This document shows positions 8,254 to 16,286 of a stretch of 39,748 nucleotides of DNA, in pieces. Positions within the stretch are counted from its first letter, which is position 1. Every line of letters begins with the position of its first letter. Below the pieces are notes generated by a model. The model was not told the DNA's origin and did not search any database. It saw only the letters and a program-made list of their open reading frames with translations. The position numbers and the translations under genes were made by a program. This DNA comes from Mammaliicoccus stepanovicii (GTDB lineage Bacteria > Bacillota > Bacilli > Staphylococcales > Staphylococcaceae). Location of the stretch: positions 1 through 39,748 of the forward strand of contig NZ_PPQZ01000016.1 of NCBI RefSeq assembly GCF_002902525.1, given 5' to 3'.

Positions 8254-9186
8254 TTATATATATTGTTTTATTTTTTTCTTCTTTTTGCGCCTTGGTTTCA
8301 TTCCTAATGACATATATAAGACAACTGCTAAAATGATGATCATGCCAACTAATTGCCAAATACCAAATGGAACTTTAAGCCAAATGACAGAAGAAATAAC
8401 AGCAGTCACAGGTTCCAATACACCTAATAACGCGGTTGTTTGTGGATTAATGTATTTAACACTTTCTAAATACATCCAGAAAGCAAACATCGTTCCAAAC
8501 GTAATGACAAAGATAAAATAAATTACGCCTTGTAAATCTAATAATTGCCAAGGAAAAGAAAAGTCTGAATTCAAAATAGATAATACGATACCACCGATTA
8601 ACATTGACCAACCGATTACGACGAGTGATGGCCAATTTAAAAATAATTTTACAGCATATACTGTATAAAATGCTGCAGCACAAGCAGTCAGTAACCCCCA
8701 TATAATCGCGTTTGTAGGTACGGATAATGTAGAGAAGTCACCATTTGTTAGGAGTAAGCTTGTACCAAATAAAGAGCATAGAATAATGACTATATCAGAT
8801 AACCGAAACTTACTTTTACGTGTAATTAATAAATAAATTAAAATAACGACTGGAGCTAAGAATTGCAAAAGAGTAGCAATCGCAACGTTACCTTTATCAA
8901 TTGTAGCCATAAATGTGTATTGAACGCCTAGCATACCAAAAATGGCATATATAAGTAATTGGAAAACTGAATGTTTAATTTTAAATATTGGAAAAAGCGC
9001 ATGTTTTTGTATGAATTTTGCTATCAATAATAAGAAAAAGCCACTTAAAGATAGTCTTACAGCCACAAATAATGAAACAGGCAAATGATAGTCTGTAAAT
9101 AATTTTTCTGTAACTGTTCCACCAATACCCCAAAATGTTGCGCCAAACATAACAAGTAGGGCACCTTTTAGCTGTTTATTTTGCAA
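8254..9186 (-). CDS. EamA/DMT-family membrane transporter
   Basis: A 310-residue protein with about ten transmembrane helices arranged as two EamA repeats (roughly residues 7-145 and 155-295) and a basic tail (PRRKKKKK) that should lie inside the cell. Typical DMT motifs are visible: GATFWGIGG near the N-terminus and a repeat-end LEPVTAVISSVIW. The start is TTG at 9186, with GAGGGG (complement of 9193-9198) 6 bases upstream. The substrate is unknown; family members export amino acids or metabolites. It is a single gene, convergent with the dehydrogenase gene. Confidence 0.85.
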   Translation of the reverse strand: MQNKQLKGALLVMFGATFWGIGGTVTEKLFTDYHLPVSLFVAVRLSLSGFFLLLIAKFIQKHALFPIFKIKHSVFQLLIYAIFGMLGVQYTFMATIDKGNVAIATLLQFLAPVVILIYLLITRKSKFRLSDIVIILCSLFGTSLLLTNGDFSTLSVPTNAIIWGLLTACAAAFYTVYAVKLFLNWPSLVVIGWSMLIGGIVLSILNSDFSFPWQLLDLQGVIYFIFVITFGTMFAFWMYLESVKYINPQTTALLGVLEPVTAVISSVIWLKVPFGIWQLVGMIIILAVVLYMSLGMKPRRKKKKKIKQYI

Positions 9187-9274
9187 CCGTAACCCCTCGA
9201 TTCTAGTGAAATTGAATTAATTAATTCATTTTATCATTAGGAATATGAACTAACAACATAATAAGGAGTTTTGC

Positions 9275-9304
9275 TTGCATTTTGTTTGTCGAGGTTCTTA
9301 TAAT
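9275..9304 (+). promoter_or_regulatory. Sigma-A promoter of the DUF454 gene
   Basis: TTGCAT (9275-9280), 18-base spacer, TATAAT (9299-9304), 31 bases before the ATG at 9336. Confidence 0.65.
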
Positions 9305-9335
9305 GAACACTATCAGGTCAAAGTGGGGTTAATAC

Positions 9336-9722
9336 ATGAAATTTGTTCTAATTGTAATAGGTGTTATTTCTACTGTACTCGGATTTATCGGTGCATTTAT
9401 GCCCTTGTTGCCAACAACACCATTTATATTATTAGCAGTAATTTGTTTTGCGAGAAGTTCGGATCGTTTCCATGACTGGCTTATAGAAACTAAAGTATAC
9501 AAAGAATATGTAGAAGATTTCAGAAAATATAGAGGTTATACTTTAAAGAAAAAAATCGAATTGCTCATTAGCCTCTACATTGTAGTTGGCTTTTCTATAT
9601 GGATGGTAGATTATGTTTATATAAGAATTGGGTTATGTATAATGTTATTTTTCCAAACTTTAGTATTATTTACATTTGTGAAAACTTTACCGCCCAAAAA
9701 TAAAAAAAGTCCGCGACATTAA
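9336..9722 (+). CDS. YbaN/DUF454 family inner membrane protein
   Basis: A 128-residue protein with the DUF454 hallmark at its start: a first helix running into PLLPTTPFILLAVICFARSS, then the short amphipathic segment with FHDWLIETK and a pair of helices near the C-terminus (about residues 75-115). The family is widespread and its function is unknown; E. coli YbaN is the reference member. The ribosome site is weak (AAGTGGGG). Its stop codon is inside the terminator stem, and it is transcribed alone. Confidence 0.8.
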   Translation: MKFVLIVIGVISTVLGFIGAFMPLLPTTPFILLAVICFARSSDRFHDWLIETKVYKEYVEDFRKYRGYTLKKKIELLISLYIVVGFSIWMVDYVYIRIGLCIMLFFQTLVLFTFVKTLPPKNKKSPRH

Positions 9723-9747
9723 ATCATTTATGTTACGGACTTTTTTT
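9702..9747 (+). terminator. Terminator at the end of the DUF454 gene
   Basis: AAAAAAAGTCCGCGACAT (9702-9719) pairs with ATGTTACGGACTTTTTTT (9730-9747) with a 2-base internal mismatch and a 10-nt loop. It carries its own A/T tracts on both sides. Confidence 0.9.
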
Positions 9748-9771
9748 GTTGTATAATTTTCAAAATAAATA

Positions 9772-9800
9772 TTGCTAAACAAAGGATGTACATATATAAT
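9772..9800 (+). promoter_or_regulatory. fhuD2 promoter
   Basis: TTGCTA (9772-9777), a 17-base spacer and a perfect TATAAT (9795-9800). The Fur box begins 12 bases after the -10. Confidence 0.75.
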
Positions 9801-9811
9801 AAGATTGAAAA

Positions 9812-9826
9812 TGATATTCATTATCA
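9812..9826 (+). promoter_or_regulatory. Fur box
   Basis: TGATATTCATTATCA differs from the 7-1-7 Fur consensus (TGATAATGATTATCA) at two positions, one of them the centre. It covers the expected transcription start of fhuD2, so Fur-iron would block initiation. Confidence 0.85.
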
Positions 9827-9841
9827 ATTAGGAGGATTATG

Positions 9842-10762
9842 ATGAAGAAGTTATTAATGCTAGTTATGGCATTATCTATGATAGTAGCAGCATGTGGGAA
9901 CAAGACAGAAGATAAGCATAATGATAGTAAAGAGACAGTGCAGTATAAATTAGATGATGGCAAGAAAATAGATATACCTAAAAATCCAAAACGAATAGCG
10001 GTATTGTCACCATCATATGTTGGTGGACTTATACATTTAGGCATAAAACCAGTAGGTGTGCCAGCATCTACAGATCAAACACCAGTCTTGAAAGACAAAA
10101 TTAAAGGAATTAAGAAAGTAAGCGAAGATAATGTTGAGCAAGTAGCTGAATTAAAACCTGATTTAATCATTACATATAATACAGATAAAAATTTAAAGAA
10201 ATATGAAAAAATCGCGCCAACTATTCCTTATGATTATGCAAAACATAACTACTTAGATATGCAAGTTGAATTAGGTAAATTAGTAGGTAAGGAAGATAAA
10301 GCAAAATCATGGGTTAAAAAATGGAAAGAACAAACTTCTAAAGATGGTAAAGAACTTCGAAATAAACTTGGTAATGATACAACAGTATCTGTAATTGAGG
10401 CATTCCAAAAAGATATTTATTCTTACGGAGAAAATTGGGGTAGAGGTACAGAAGTGTTATATCAAGCATTTGGTTTGAAAATGCCGAAAAGTGTAGAACA
10501 AGATGTTAAAAAAGACGGATGGAAAAAGATTTCACAAGAAGAAATTGAAAAATACTCAGGTGATTATTTATTCTTACCGTTAATTAAAGGTCAACCAAAA
10601 CCAGAATTCATGAACACAGAATCTTGGAAATCGATTCCTGCAGTTAAGAACAATAGAGTAATAGAAGTAGATGCACAAACATTTTGGTATAATGATCCAT
10701 TCTCATTAGAAGTTCAAAGAAAATATTTAAAAGAAAAACTCATGACTAAATCTGAAAAATAA
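9842..10762 (+). CDS. fhuD2: Hydroxamate siderophore-binding lipoprotein FhuD2
   Basis: A 306-residue lipoprotein that binds ferric hydroxamates (ferrioxamine, ferrichrome) outside the cell and passes them to the FhuBG permease and FhuC ATPase, which are not in this window. The signal peptide ends in the lipobox VAAC with Cys at residue 18. The body shows the class III binding-protein layout, and I recognise close similarity to S. aureus FhuD2: DGKKIDIPKNPKRIAVLSP, VLYQAFGLKMPKS, EEIEKYSGDY and FWYNDPFSLE. ATG at 9842 is preferred over 9839 because AGGAGG (9830-9835) is then 6 bases away rather than 3. The Fur box upstream indicates iron repression. Confidence 0.9.
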   Translation: MKKLLMLVMALSMIVAACGNKTEDKHNDSKETVQYKLDDGKKIDIPKNPKRIAVLSPSYVGGLIHLGIKPVGVPASTDQTPVLKDKIKGIKKVSEDNVEQVAELKPDLIITYNTDKNLKKYEKIAPTIPYDYAKHNYLDMQVELGKLVGKEDKAKSWVKKWKEQTSKDGKELRNKLGNDTTVSVIEAFQKDIYSYGENWGRGTEVLYQAFGLKMPKSVEQDVKKDGWKKISQEEIEKYSGDYLFLPLIKGQPKPEFMNTESWKSIPAVKNNRVIEVDAQTFWYNDPFSLEVQRKYLKEKLMTKSEK

Positions 10763-10790
10763 TATAAGAACTAAATCATAAATAATAAAA

Positions 10791-10845
10791 AAATAACATC
10801 TCATTTTTACTGATATAACAGTAGAATGAGATGTTATTTATTTTT
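10791..10845 (+). terminator. Bidirectional terminator between fhuD2 and nanT
   Basis: AAATAACATCTCATT...ACTG (10791-10812) pairs with CAGTAGAATGAGATGTTATTT (10819-10839; one mismatch) around ATATAA. T-tracts follow on both strands, so it ends both convergent units. Confidence 0.85.
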
Positions 10846-10888
10846 GAGTTAGCAATTATACATCAAACTCAGGATATTTACATACTTA

Positions 10889-12400
10889 CTATTGCTTATG
10901 ATTTTTAACATATTGATCATTTATTGTGAACAAAGTTAAACCGACTACATTTTTGTTATATTTAGAGAAAGGTAAACTCGCTATATAGCCAACTACAAAT
11001 GATATGAAGAAGGCAATGACTGATACTGAAAATGGTGTAATTTCAGTTTTTCCAATAAAGTAAGATGCAATTGCTGCAACGATTAGTCCAATTATAACGC
11101 CTACTGAATTGGCACGTTTAGTAAAGATACCAACCGCGAACACACCGGCAATAGGTACACCGAATAGTCCTGTGATTAATAGGAATAAATCCCATGTTTC
11201 GTTCGTTTCTTGATTGATTAAATATAATGAAGCTAATGTTCCAAGTACTCCGGCAACGATGATGATGAGCCTAGCAAAAAGAACATCTTTTGATTGATCA
11301 GAGCTTTTCGAGAACCTTTGTTTCAAGTCAACAACTACACATGCAGATATTGAGTTCAAACTTGATGAAATGGTTGATTGTGCTGCAGCGAAAATTGCTG
11401 CGATCAGTAAACCACCAACAAACGGTGGAATTTGAGTCAAAATAAAATACGGAACAAGTGCGGATGTATTAAAGCCTTCTGGTAATGCTGAAACATTGTT
11501 ATAGAATGAATACAATACAGTTCCCATACCATAGAAAATTGGAATAGTAATAAATGCTAATAAACCGTTCGTCCATAGTGATTTGTTCGTTGATGAAATA
11601 GAACCTGTTGTTTGATAACGTTGTACGATATCTTGACTTGCAGTATATTGATGTAAATTGTTAAATATAGAGCCAATAAATATAATAGGAATAGCTGCTG
11701 CTGCAGTACCAAACTTCCAATTATCTACAGAAATAAATTTCTTATCTTGCATAGCTTCATGCGCAATTGTTCCAAAGTTTCCATCAATTTGGAATGCCCC
11801 TAGGAATATAACAGCAATAGCACCGCCAATTAAGATAATACCTTGTATAACATCGCTCCAGATGACCCCTTCAATGCCACCCATAAATGTATAAACAACA
11901 CATAATAAACCAACTAATGCTGCAATTAAATATGGATTAATATCTGAAACGGATGTAATTGCAAGAGTTGGTAAATAAATAACGATTGCTACACGTCCGA
12001 TATGGAATAGTGTAAATGCTAATGAACCAATGACTCTCATAACAATACCAAATCGTTCTTCTAAATATTCATAAGCAGTTGTAACATCTAGTTTTCGGAA
12101 AAATGGAATATAGAAAAATATTAATATTGGTATAATTGCAATGATTGCGAGGTTACCTGCTGCATAAGACCAATCAGAGTTAAATGCACGTTCAGGAGTC
12201 CCCATATAAGTGATCGCACTTAAAGTTGTAGCATAGATTGAAAATCCTACTGCCCAAGCAGGGACTTTACCTTTAGCTTTGAAAAAGGCATCAGTATCTT
12301 GACCTGCTCGTTTAGTAAAATAGACACCTATTAGCAATGTAATGATTAAATAAATAATTAATGCAATCCAATTGCCAGTACCAAAACCTACTTCTTTCAT
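10889..12400 (-). CDS. nanT: Sialic acid sodium symporter NanT (SSS family)
   Basis: A 503-residue sodium:solute symporter with about 13 helices. The sodium site region carries the SSS signature near the unwound first core helix (FSIYATTLSAITYMGTPERA), and later GGIEGVIWSDVIQG and FAAAQSTISSSLNSISA are typical. It imports N-acetylneuraminate for the NanA step; the same pairing occurs in the S. aureus nan locus. ATG at 12400 follows AAGGGGATG. It starts 30 bases after nanA and is co-transcribed with it. Confidence 0.9.
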   Translation of the reverse strand: MKEVGFGTGNWIALIIYLIITLLIGVYFTKRAGQDTDAFFKAKGKVPAWAVGFSIYATTLSAITYMGTPERAFNSDWSYAAGNLAIIAIIPILIFFYIPFFRKLDVTTAYEYLEERFGIVMRVIGSLAFTLFHIGRVAIVIYLPTLAITSVSDINPYLIAALVGLLCVVYTFMGGIEGVIWSDVIQGIILIGGAIAVIFLGAFQIDGNFGTIAHEAMQDKKFISVDNWKFGTAAAAIPIIFIGSIFNNLHQYTASQDIVQRYQTTGSISSTNKSLWTNGLLAFITIPIFYGMGTVLYSFYNNVSALPEGFNTSALVPYFILTQIPPFVGGLLIAAIFAAAQSTISSSLNSISACVVVDLKQRFSKSSDQSKDVLFARLIIIVAGVLGTLASLYLINQETNETWDLFLLITGLFGVPIAGVFAVGIFTKRANSVGVIIGLIVAAIASYFIGKTEITPFSVSVIAFFISFVVGYIASLPFSKYNKNVVGLTLFTINDQYVKNHKQ

Positions 12401-12430
12401 AGTATGTCATCCCCTTCGTTGAATGATAAA

Positions 12431-13300
12431 TTATAGATTATATTTAGATACGAGTAATTTAACTTGTTCAAGTCCATCATCATTTAAAGGTGATAATGGT
12501 CGTTTCACAACGCCAGCTTCAATTCCTTTAGTAGATAACACAGCTTTTAAAGTTGGATAAATACCTAATGCGAGCACTTGTTCAATGATATCGTTCGTTT
12601 CATGTTGAATTTTGTATGCTTCTTCTATGTTGCCTTGTTTAGCTAATTCGAATATTTGTCTAGCACGACGACCGTTAATGTTATAAGTAGAACCTATTGC
12701 ACCATCAACACCTGACACTGCTGCTTGAATTAACATTTCGTCAAATCCAGATAAAATTAACTTGTCTGGAAATGCTTTTCTAATTCTTTCTAATAAGAAG
12801 AAGTCAGCTGCCGTGTATTTCACGCCGATAATTTTTTTGTTTTCAAATAATTCGTCAAACTGTTGAATGGATAAGTTAACGCCAGTTAATGCAGGAATAG
12901 AATAAATAATCATATCGTTACCTGTTGCTTCGATAATAGCATTGTAATAGTATTTAATTTCTTCAAAGCTAAATGGATAATAAAATGGTGTCACGGCTGA
13001 TAAAGCATCATATCCTAATGACGTCGCAAACTTACCTAATTCAATTGCTTCTGTTAAATCTAGTGCGCCGACTTGTGCGATAAGCTTAATATCATTGCCT
13101 GCTTCATCTTTAGCAATTTCAAAAACACGTTTCTTTTGATCAGTATTCATTAAGAAGTTTTCACCGGAACTACCGTTCACGTATAACCCATCTATATTTT
13201 GTACATCAATATTTTGTCTAATGATTTGTCTTAGCCCTGATTCTATAATGTTACCTTCATTATCAAATGGTACGAGTAGTGCTGAATATAAACCTTTCAT
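12431..13300 (-). CDS. nanA: N-acetylneuraminate lyase NanA
   Basis: A 289-residue TIM-barrel class I aldolase of the DHDPS/NAL family. It splits N-acetylneuraminate into N-acetylmannosamine and pyruvate in the cytoplasm. Residues visible: substrate carboxylate motif GSSGE at 43-47, catalytic Tyr133 (IIYSIP), Schiff-base Lys161 (IIGVKYTA) and the GFDEML loop that distinguishes NAL from dihydrodipicolinate synthase. Length matches the family. It is the first gene of the minus-strand nanA-nanT operon, with AAGGAG upstream of its ATG. Confidence 0.93.
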   Translation of the reverse strand: MKGLYSALLVPFDNEGNIIESGLRQIIRQNIDVQNIDGLYVNGSSGENFLMNTDQKKRVFEIAKDEAGNDIKLIAQVGALDLTEAIELGKFATSLGYDALSAVTPFYYPFSFEEIKYYYNAIIEATGNDMIIYSIPALTGVNLSIQQFDELFENKKIIGVKYTAADFFLLERIRKAFPDKLILSGFDEMLIQAAVSGVDGAIGSTYNINGRRARQIFELAKQGNIEEAYKIQHETNDIIEQVLALGIYPTLKAVLSTKGIEAGVVKRPLSPLNDDGLEQVKLLVSKYNL

Positions 13301-13322
13301 ATTAAAAAACTCCTTTTTTATT

Positions 13323-13350
13323 TTTATAATTGATAATATTGTCAGACCAA
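13323..13350 (-). promoter_or_regulatory. Putative nanA promoter
   Basis: On the minus strand, TTGGTC (complement of 13345-13350), a 16-base spacer and TATAAA (complement of 13323-13328). The -35 overlaps the left copy of the inverted repeat pair, which suits repression. Confidence 0.45.
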
Positions 13351-13391
13351 TTTATAATCATATTGTAAGCGATTTCAGTTTGGTGTGTCAA
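13339..13391. promoter_or_regulatory. Paired operator candidates flanking a cre in the nan divergent region
   Basis: TTGTCAGACCAA (13339-13350) and TTGGTGTGTCAA (13380-13391) are inverted copies matching at 10 of 12 positions, with centres 41 bases apart (about four helical turns). They lie between the divergent nanA and GntR genes, so the tandem GntR proteins are the obvious candidates to bind them. Confidence 0.5.
13364..13377 (+). promoter_or_regulatory. cre (CcpA-binding) site, nan locus
   Basis: TGTAAGCGATTTCA fits the catabolite-responsive element consensus TGWAARCGNTWNCA at every position. Its place between the two operator copies implies glucose repression of sialic acid use. Confidence 0.8.
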
Positions 13392-13454
13392 TTGATTTCG
13401 CAAGATTGTAACATATTTATGATAAAATATATTAAAAAAGGGGGTAGCAGTAAT

Positions 13455-14138
13455 ATGAAGAGAACATCTTTAGTTGATGTAGCAGTTGAGAAATTGAATG
13501 AATATATATCTGTACATCAATATGAAAATGGCGATAAACTACCTTCTGAAAGAAAACTAATAGAACAACTTGGTGTAAGCCGTACAGTTGTTAGAGAGGC
13601 AATTAGTCGATTACAACAAAGTGGTTTAATTCAAGTCAAATCTGGTAGTGGTATGTTTATTACAGATAAAAATAAACATTTATCGATGCTATTTGAGTCA
13701 CATATGAAAGTACATGGATTTGAAATTAAAGAATTATTAGAAGTAAGAAAGATTTTGGAATTAGGTGCATTGCGTTTAATCATAGAAAATAATTTAACAA
13801 TCGATTTTAATAAATTAAGAAGTATCAATAACCATTATTATCATTCGAAAGATGATGTTACAGGTCTTGCAGAAGCTGACTCTGCTTTTCATGAGTCCAT
13901 TATACTATTTACAGAAAATCAAACGCTTATTACGATGACTAAAGTGATTAAAGAATATTTTGCGAAAAATCAATTCAATCAAGTAGTTAAAGAGGGAGAA
14001 ATCGTAAGGTCTTTTGAAGAACATAAAGACATCATTGAATCTTTAGAAAGAGGAGATTTAGTGGCATCACATGATGCAATTAACAAACATTTATCGCATG
14101 TGTTTAAATGGATTACAGAATTGGAGCAGAATAAATGA
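13455..14138 (+). CDS. GntR-family (FadR-type) transcriptional regulator 1
   Basis: A 227-residue regulator. The winged-helix domain (about residues 5-75) shows KLPSERKLIEQLGVSRTVVR, the GntR signature, and the C-terminal FCD domain (about 95-220) has Asp/His metal-ligand positions (DSAFHES, EEHKD, INKHLSHVF) that usually form an effector pocket. ATG at 13455 has AAAGGGGGT (13437-13445) upstream. It diverges from nanA and is the first gene of a unit with a second GntR gene and nanK, so a role as a nan repressor is likely. In S. aureus the nan repressor is instead the RpiR-family NanR. Confidence 0.85.
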   Translation: MKRTSLVDVAVEKLNEYISVHQYENGDKLPSERKLIEQLGVSRTVVREAISRLQQSGLIQVKSGSGMFITDKNKHLSMLFESHMKVHGFEIKELLEVRKILELGALRLIIENNLTIDFNKLRSINNHYYHSKDDVTGLAEADSAFHESIILFTENQTLITMTKVIKEYFAKNQFNQVVKEGEIVRSFEEHKDIIESLERGDLVASHDAINKHLSHVFKWITELEQNK

Positions 14139-14782
14139 GTAAGTTAAATAAAATTGAAGTCCAAAGTTTGAAATCTCAAGTGTTACAAGAAATCAAACGT
14201 TATATATTAAATGAAGGATTAACTGAAGGTGACAAAATACCAACAGAAAGAACATTGACTGAAATGTATGGCGTAAGTCGCTCTGTAGTTAGAGAAGCAC
14301 TTAGTTATTTAGAACATACAGGTGTTATAGAAACGGTACAAGGTAGAGGTACGATTATAAAAGCTCCTGATATTTCGAATTTAGTGGAAGGATTTTTGTT
14401 TAGTTTTCAAGTTGCAAATGGATCCAGAAAAGACTTGCTGTCACTTAGAATTATATTTGAATGTGCAGCAATAGAAGAAATTATCAAATTAGACAAAGAT
14501 ATAAGTAAATTAGAAGAAATCGTAAATGAGACAGTTATCAACCATTATGATAACGATAAAGCATTTCATGAACAAATATTACATTCAACTGGAAATACAT
14601 TATTTCAGCAATTAAGTTCAGTCATTCAATCATATTTCTATCATATTGAAGATCATGAAGTAACTGCTGATTATGAAGTAACGACAAAAGCACATCAAAA
14701 AATAGTTAACGCAATATTAGATAAAGATATTCAACTTGCTAAAGAATTGATGACAAACCATTTATCTAAAAAGGAGGTATAA
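14135..14782 (+). CDS. GntR-family (FadR-type) transcriptional regulator 2
   Basis: A 215-residue paralogue of its upstream neighbour, starting at an ATGA overlap. The DNA-binding helix region KIPTERTLTEMYGVSRSVVR aligns with regulator 1 but the two differ clearly elsewhere. The FCD domain keeps the metal-ligand pattern (KAFHEQ, AHQKI, MTNHLSK). Translational coupling suggests fixed stoichiometry, and the two may act as a heterodimer or as two sensors. It is followed one base later by nanK. Confidence 0.85.
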   Translation: MSKLNKIEVQSLKSQVLQEIKRYILNEGLTEGDKIPTERTLTEMYGVSRSVVREALSYLEHTGVIETVQGRGTIIKAPDISNLVEGFLFSFQVANGSRKDLLSLRIIFECAAIEEIIKLDKDISKLEEIVNETVINHYDNDKAFHEQILHSTGNTLFQQLSSVIQSYFYHIEDHEVTADYEVTTKAHQKIVNAILDKDIQLAKELMTNHLSKKEV

Positions 14783-14783
14783 C

Positions 14784-15638
14784 ATGAAAATAGCAATTGA
14801 TATAGGCGGTACATTTATAAAATCAGGTGTCATCGATGAAAACAATAAATTACTTAGCTACCATAAAGTGAAAACGCCACTGAATGTACGATTTGAAATC
14901 CTAAATGAAATTATAAAAATTGTAAAAAAATATAAAAGTGAGTTTAATTTAGACAATCCTTTAGTTGGAATCTCTACTGCTGGTGTTGTAGATTCTAATA
15001 TAGGTGTCATTACGTATGCTGGCCCAACTATACCAGGCTATAATGGAACGAATTTTAAAGAGGGTCTAAAAGATTTAGCCGCCGAAATAAATGTTAACAA
15101 TGATGTATCATGTGCATTATTAGGTGAACTGACTTGCTTAGAAGAGGAAGTGAAATCTATATTTCTACTTACCATTGGCACTGGTATTGGCGGTGCATAT
15201 TATGAAGAAAAACTTCTTGAAGGTATAAATTTCAAGGCATGTGAAATTGGTTATTTATTATACGACAAAGTAACTGACACTACATATGAAGATCGAGCTT
15301 CTACAACTGCATTAAAAGCATTGATAGATGAACAATATAATGAAAATATACCAGTAGAATACTTGTTTTCGATCGCTTATGATGGTGATGAACAAGCGAT
15401 GCATTTACTGAATAAATGGGCAGAACACGTTGCAGAAGGCATTGCTCAAGTACAAATTATATTCGACCCTGAGGTAATTATGATAGGTGGAGGTATTTCA
15501 AAACAAGGTGACCGATTGATTCAATTAATTGAACCTTATATGAATCAATTTCTACCTGAAAACTATGGTCATGCTAAGATTAAAACTACCTCAAAAGGTA
15601 ATGACTCAGCACTGTATGGAGCTGTTTCAAAGTTTTAA
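14784..15638 (+). CDS. nanK: ROK-family N-acetylmannosamine kinase NanK
   Basis: A 284-residue sugar kinase of the ROK family; it should phosphorylate the N-acetylmannosamine released by NanA. The phosphate-binding motif IDIGGTFIKSGV is at the N-terminus, the catalytic Asp is in VNNDVSCALLGE, and the second ATP motif is TIGTGIGGA. The zinc-binding CxCGxxGC motif of classical ROK proteins is absent: the region reads CEIGYLLYDKVTDTTYEDRA. From memory S. aureus NanK is similar. AAAGGAGG precedes the ATG. No nanE (epimerase for the next step) is present in this window. Confidence 0.85.
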   Translation: MKIAIDIGGTFIKSGVIDENNKLLSYHKVKTPLNVRFEILNEIIKIVKKYKSEFNLDNPLVGISTAGVVDSNIGVITYAGPTIPGYNGTNFKEGLKDLAAEINVNNDVSCALLGELTCLEEEVKSIFLLTIGTGIGGAYYEEKLLEGINFKACEIGYLLYDKVTDTTYEDRASTTALKALIDEQYNENIPVEYLFSIAYDGDEQAMHLLNKWAEHVAEGIAQVQIIFDPEVIMIGGGISKQGDRLIQLIEPYMNQFLPENYGHAKIKTTSKGNDSALYGAVSKF

Positions 15639-15645
15639 TATTTGA

Positions 15646-15687
15646 TTGTAAACTTTATATTTAATTTGGTTAACAATGTGATATAAT
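15646..15687 (+). promoter_or_regulatory. BirA-like biotin operator and bioY promoter
   Basis: TTGTAAAC (15646-15653), 15 bases, GTTAACAA (15669-15676): an inverted repeat with the arms and spacing of Gram-positive BirA operators, one mismatch between arms. A perfect -10 TATAAT (15682-15687) follows directly, so bound BirA-biotinyl-AMP would block the promoter. Confidence 0.8.
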
Positions 15688-15717
15688 GTATCTTATCAAT
15701 CATGAGGAGTGAAATTT

Positions 15718-16269
15718 TTGAAAACAAAAGATATCGTTATAATCGCAATGTTTACAGCTTTTATTTCAGTAATGGCATTTATTCCGCCTATACCACTACC
15801 ATTTATGCCGGTTCCAATTGTGTTGCAAAGTATAGGTATTATGTTAGCTGGTTGTTTGCTTGGTGCTAAAAGAGGGACAATCAGTGTTATAGTCTTCCTA
15901 TTATTAGTCGCAATTGGATTGCCATTATTATCAGGAGGGAAAGGCGGTATGGGGGTGTTTTTTGGACCTACTGCTGGTTACATCATTAGTTTTCCATTTA
16001 TTGCGTTCTTTATAGGTTACTTTATCGATTTAAAGTGGAGATCACTTACTTTTACATACATATTAGCCATTAACATTATCTTTGGCGTAGTGTTATTAAA
16101 CTTAGTTGGTGGATTTGTAATGGGTGAATTTATGAATATTTCAATATTGAATCGCTATATTTTAACATTGACTTTCTTACCTGGTGATATTATTAAAGCA
16201 ATACTTGCAACTATGTTATTATTAAATTTAAAGAACCTCCCTGAACTTAAGAGGTTACGAACAAAATAA
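15718..16269 (+). CDS. bioY: Biotin transporter substrate-binding subunit BioY
   Basis: A 183-residue ECF transporter S component with six helices. Hallmarks of BioY are the N-terminal IPLPFMPVPIVLQSIGIMLAG region, the GAKRGT loop, and GGMGVFFGPTAGYIISF, which forms the biotin pocket. TTG at 15718 is chosen because GAGGAG (15704-15709) is then 8 bases upstream; the in-frame GTG at 15709 overlaps that site. The ECF energising subunits are not here, as is normal when they are shared. The BirA-like site upstream independently supports biotin as substrate. Confidence 0.9.
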   Translation: MKTKDIVIIAMFTAFISVMAFIPPIPLPFMPVPIVLQSIGIMLAGCLLGAKRGTISVIVFLLLVAIGLPLLSGGKGGMGVFFGPTAGYIISFPFIAFFIGYFIDLKWRSLTFTYILAINIIFGVVLLNLVGGFVMGEFMNISILNRYILTLTFLPGDIIKAILATMLLLNLKNLPELKRLRTK

Positions 16270-16286
16270 ATAGTAGGTGAATAAAC

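Noticed and set aside
8285-8521. A 78-codon plus-strand frame inside the EamA gene.
   Set aside because: Antisense shadow of a clear membrane protein, with no ribosome site.
9275-9475. A 66-codon frame overlapping the start of the DUF454 gene.
   Set aside because: It begins within the -35 element of the promoter and has Cys-rich, unfamily-like sequence; it is a frame shadow of the DUF454 gene.
13221-13454. Long N-terminal extension of the first GntR regulator back into nanA.
   Set aside because: It crosses the divergent promoter and operators; ATG at 13455 has a strong ribosome site and the GntR domain begins right after it.
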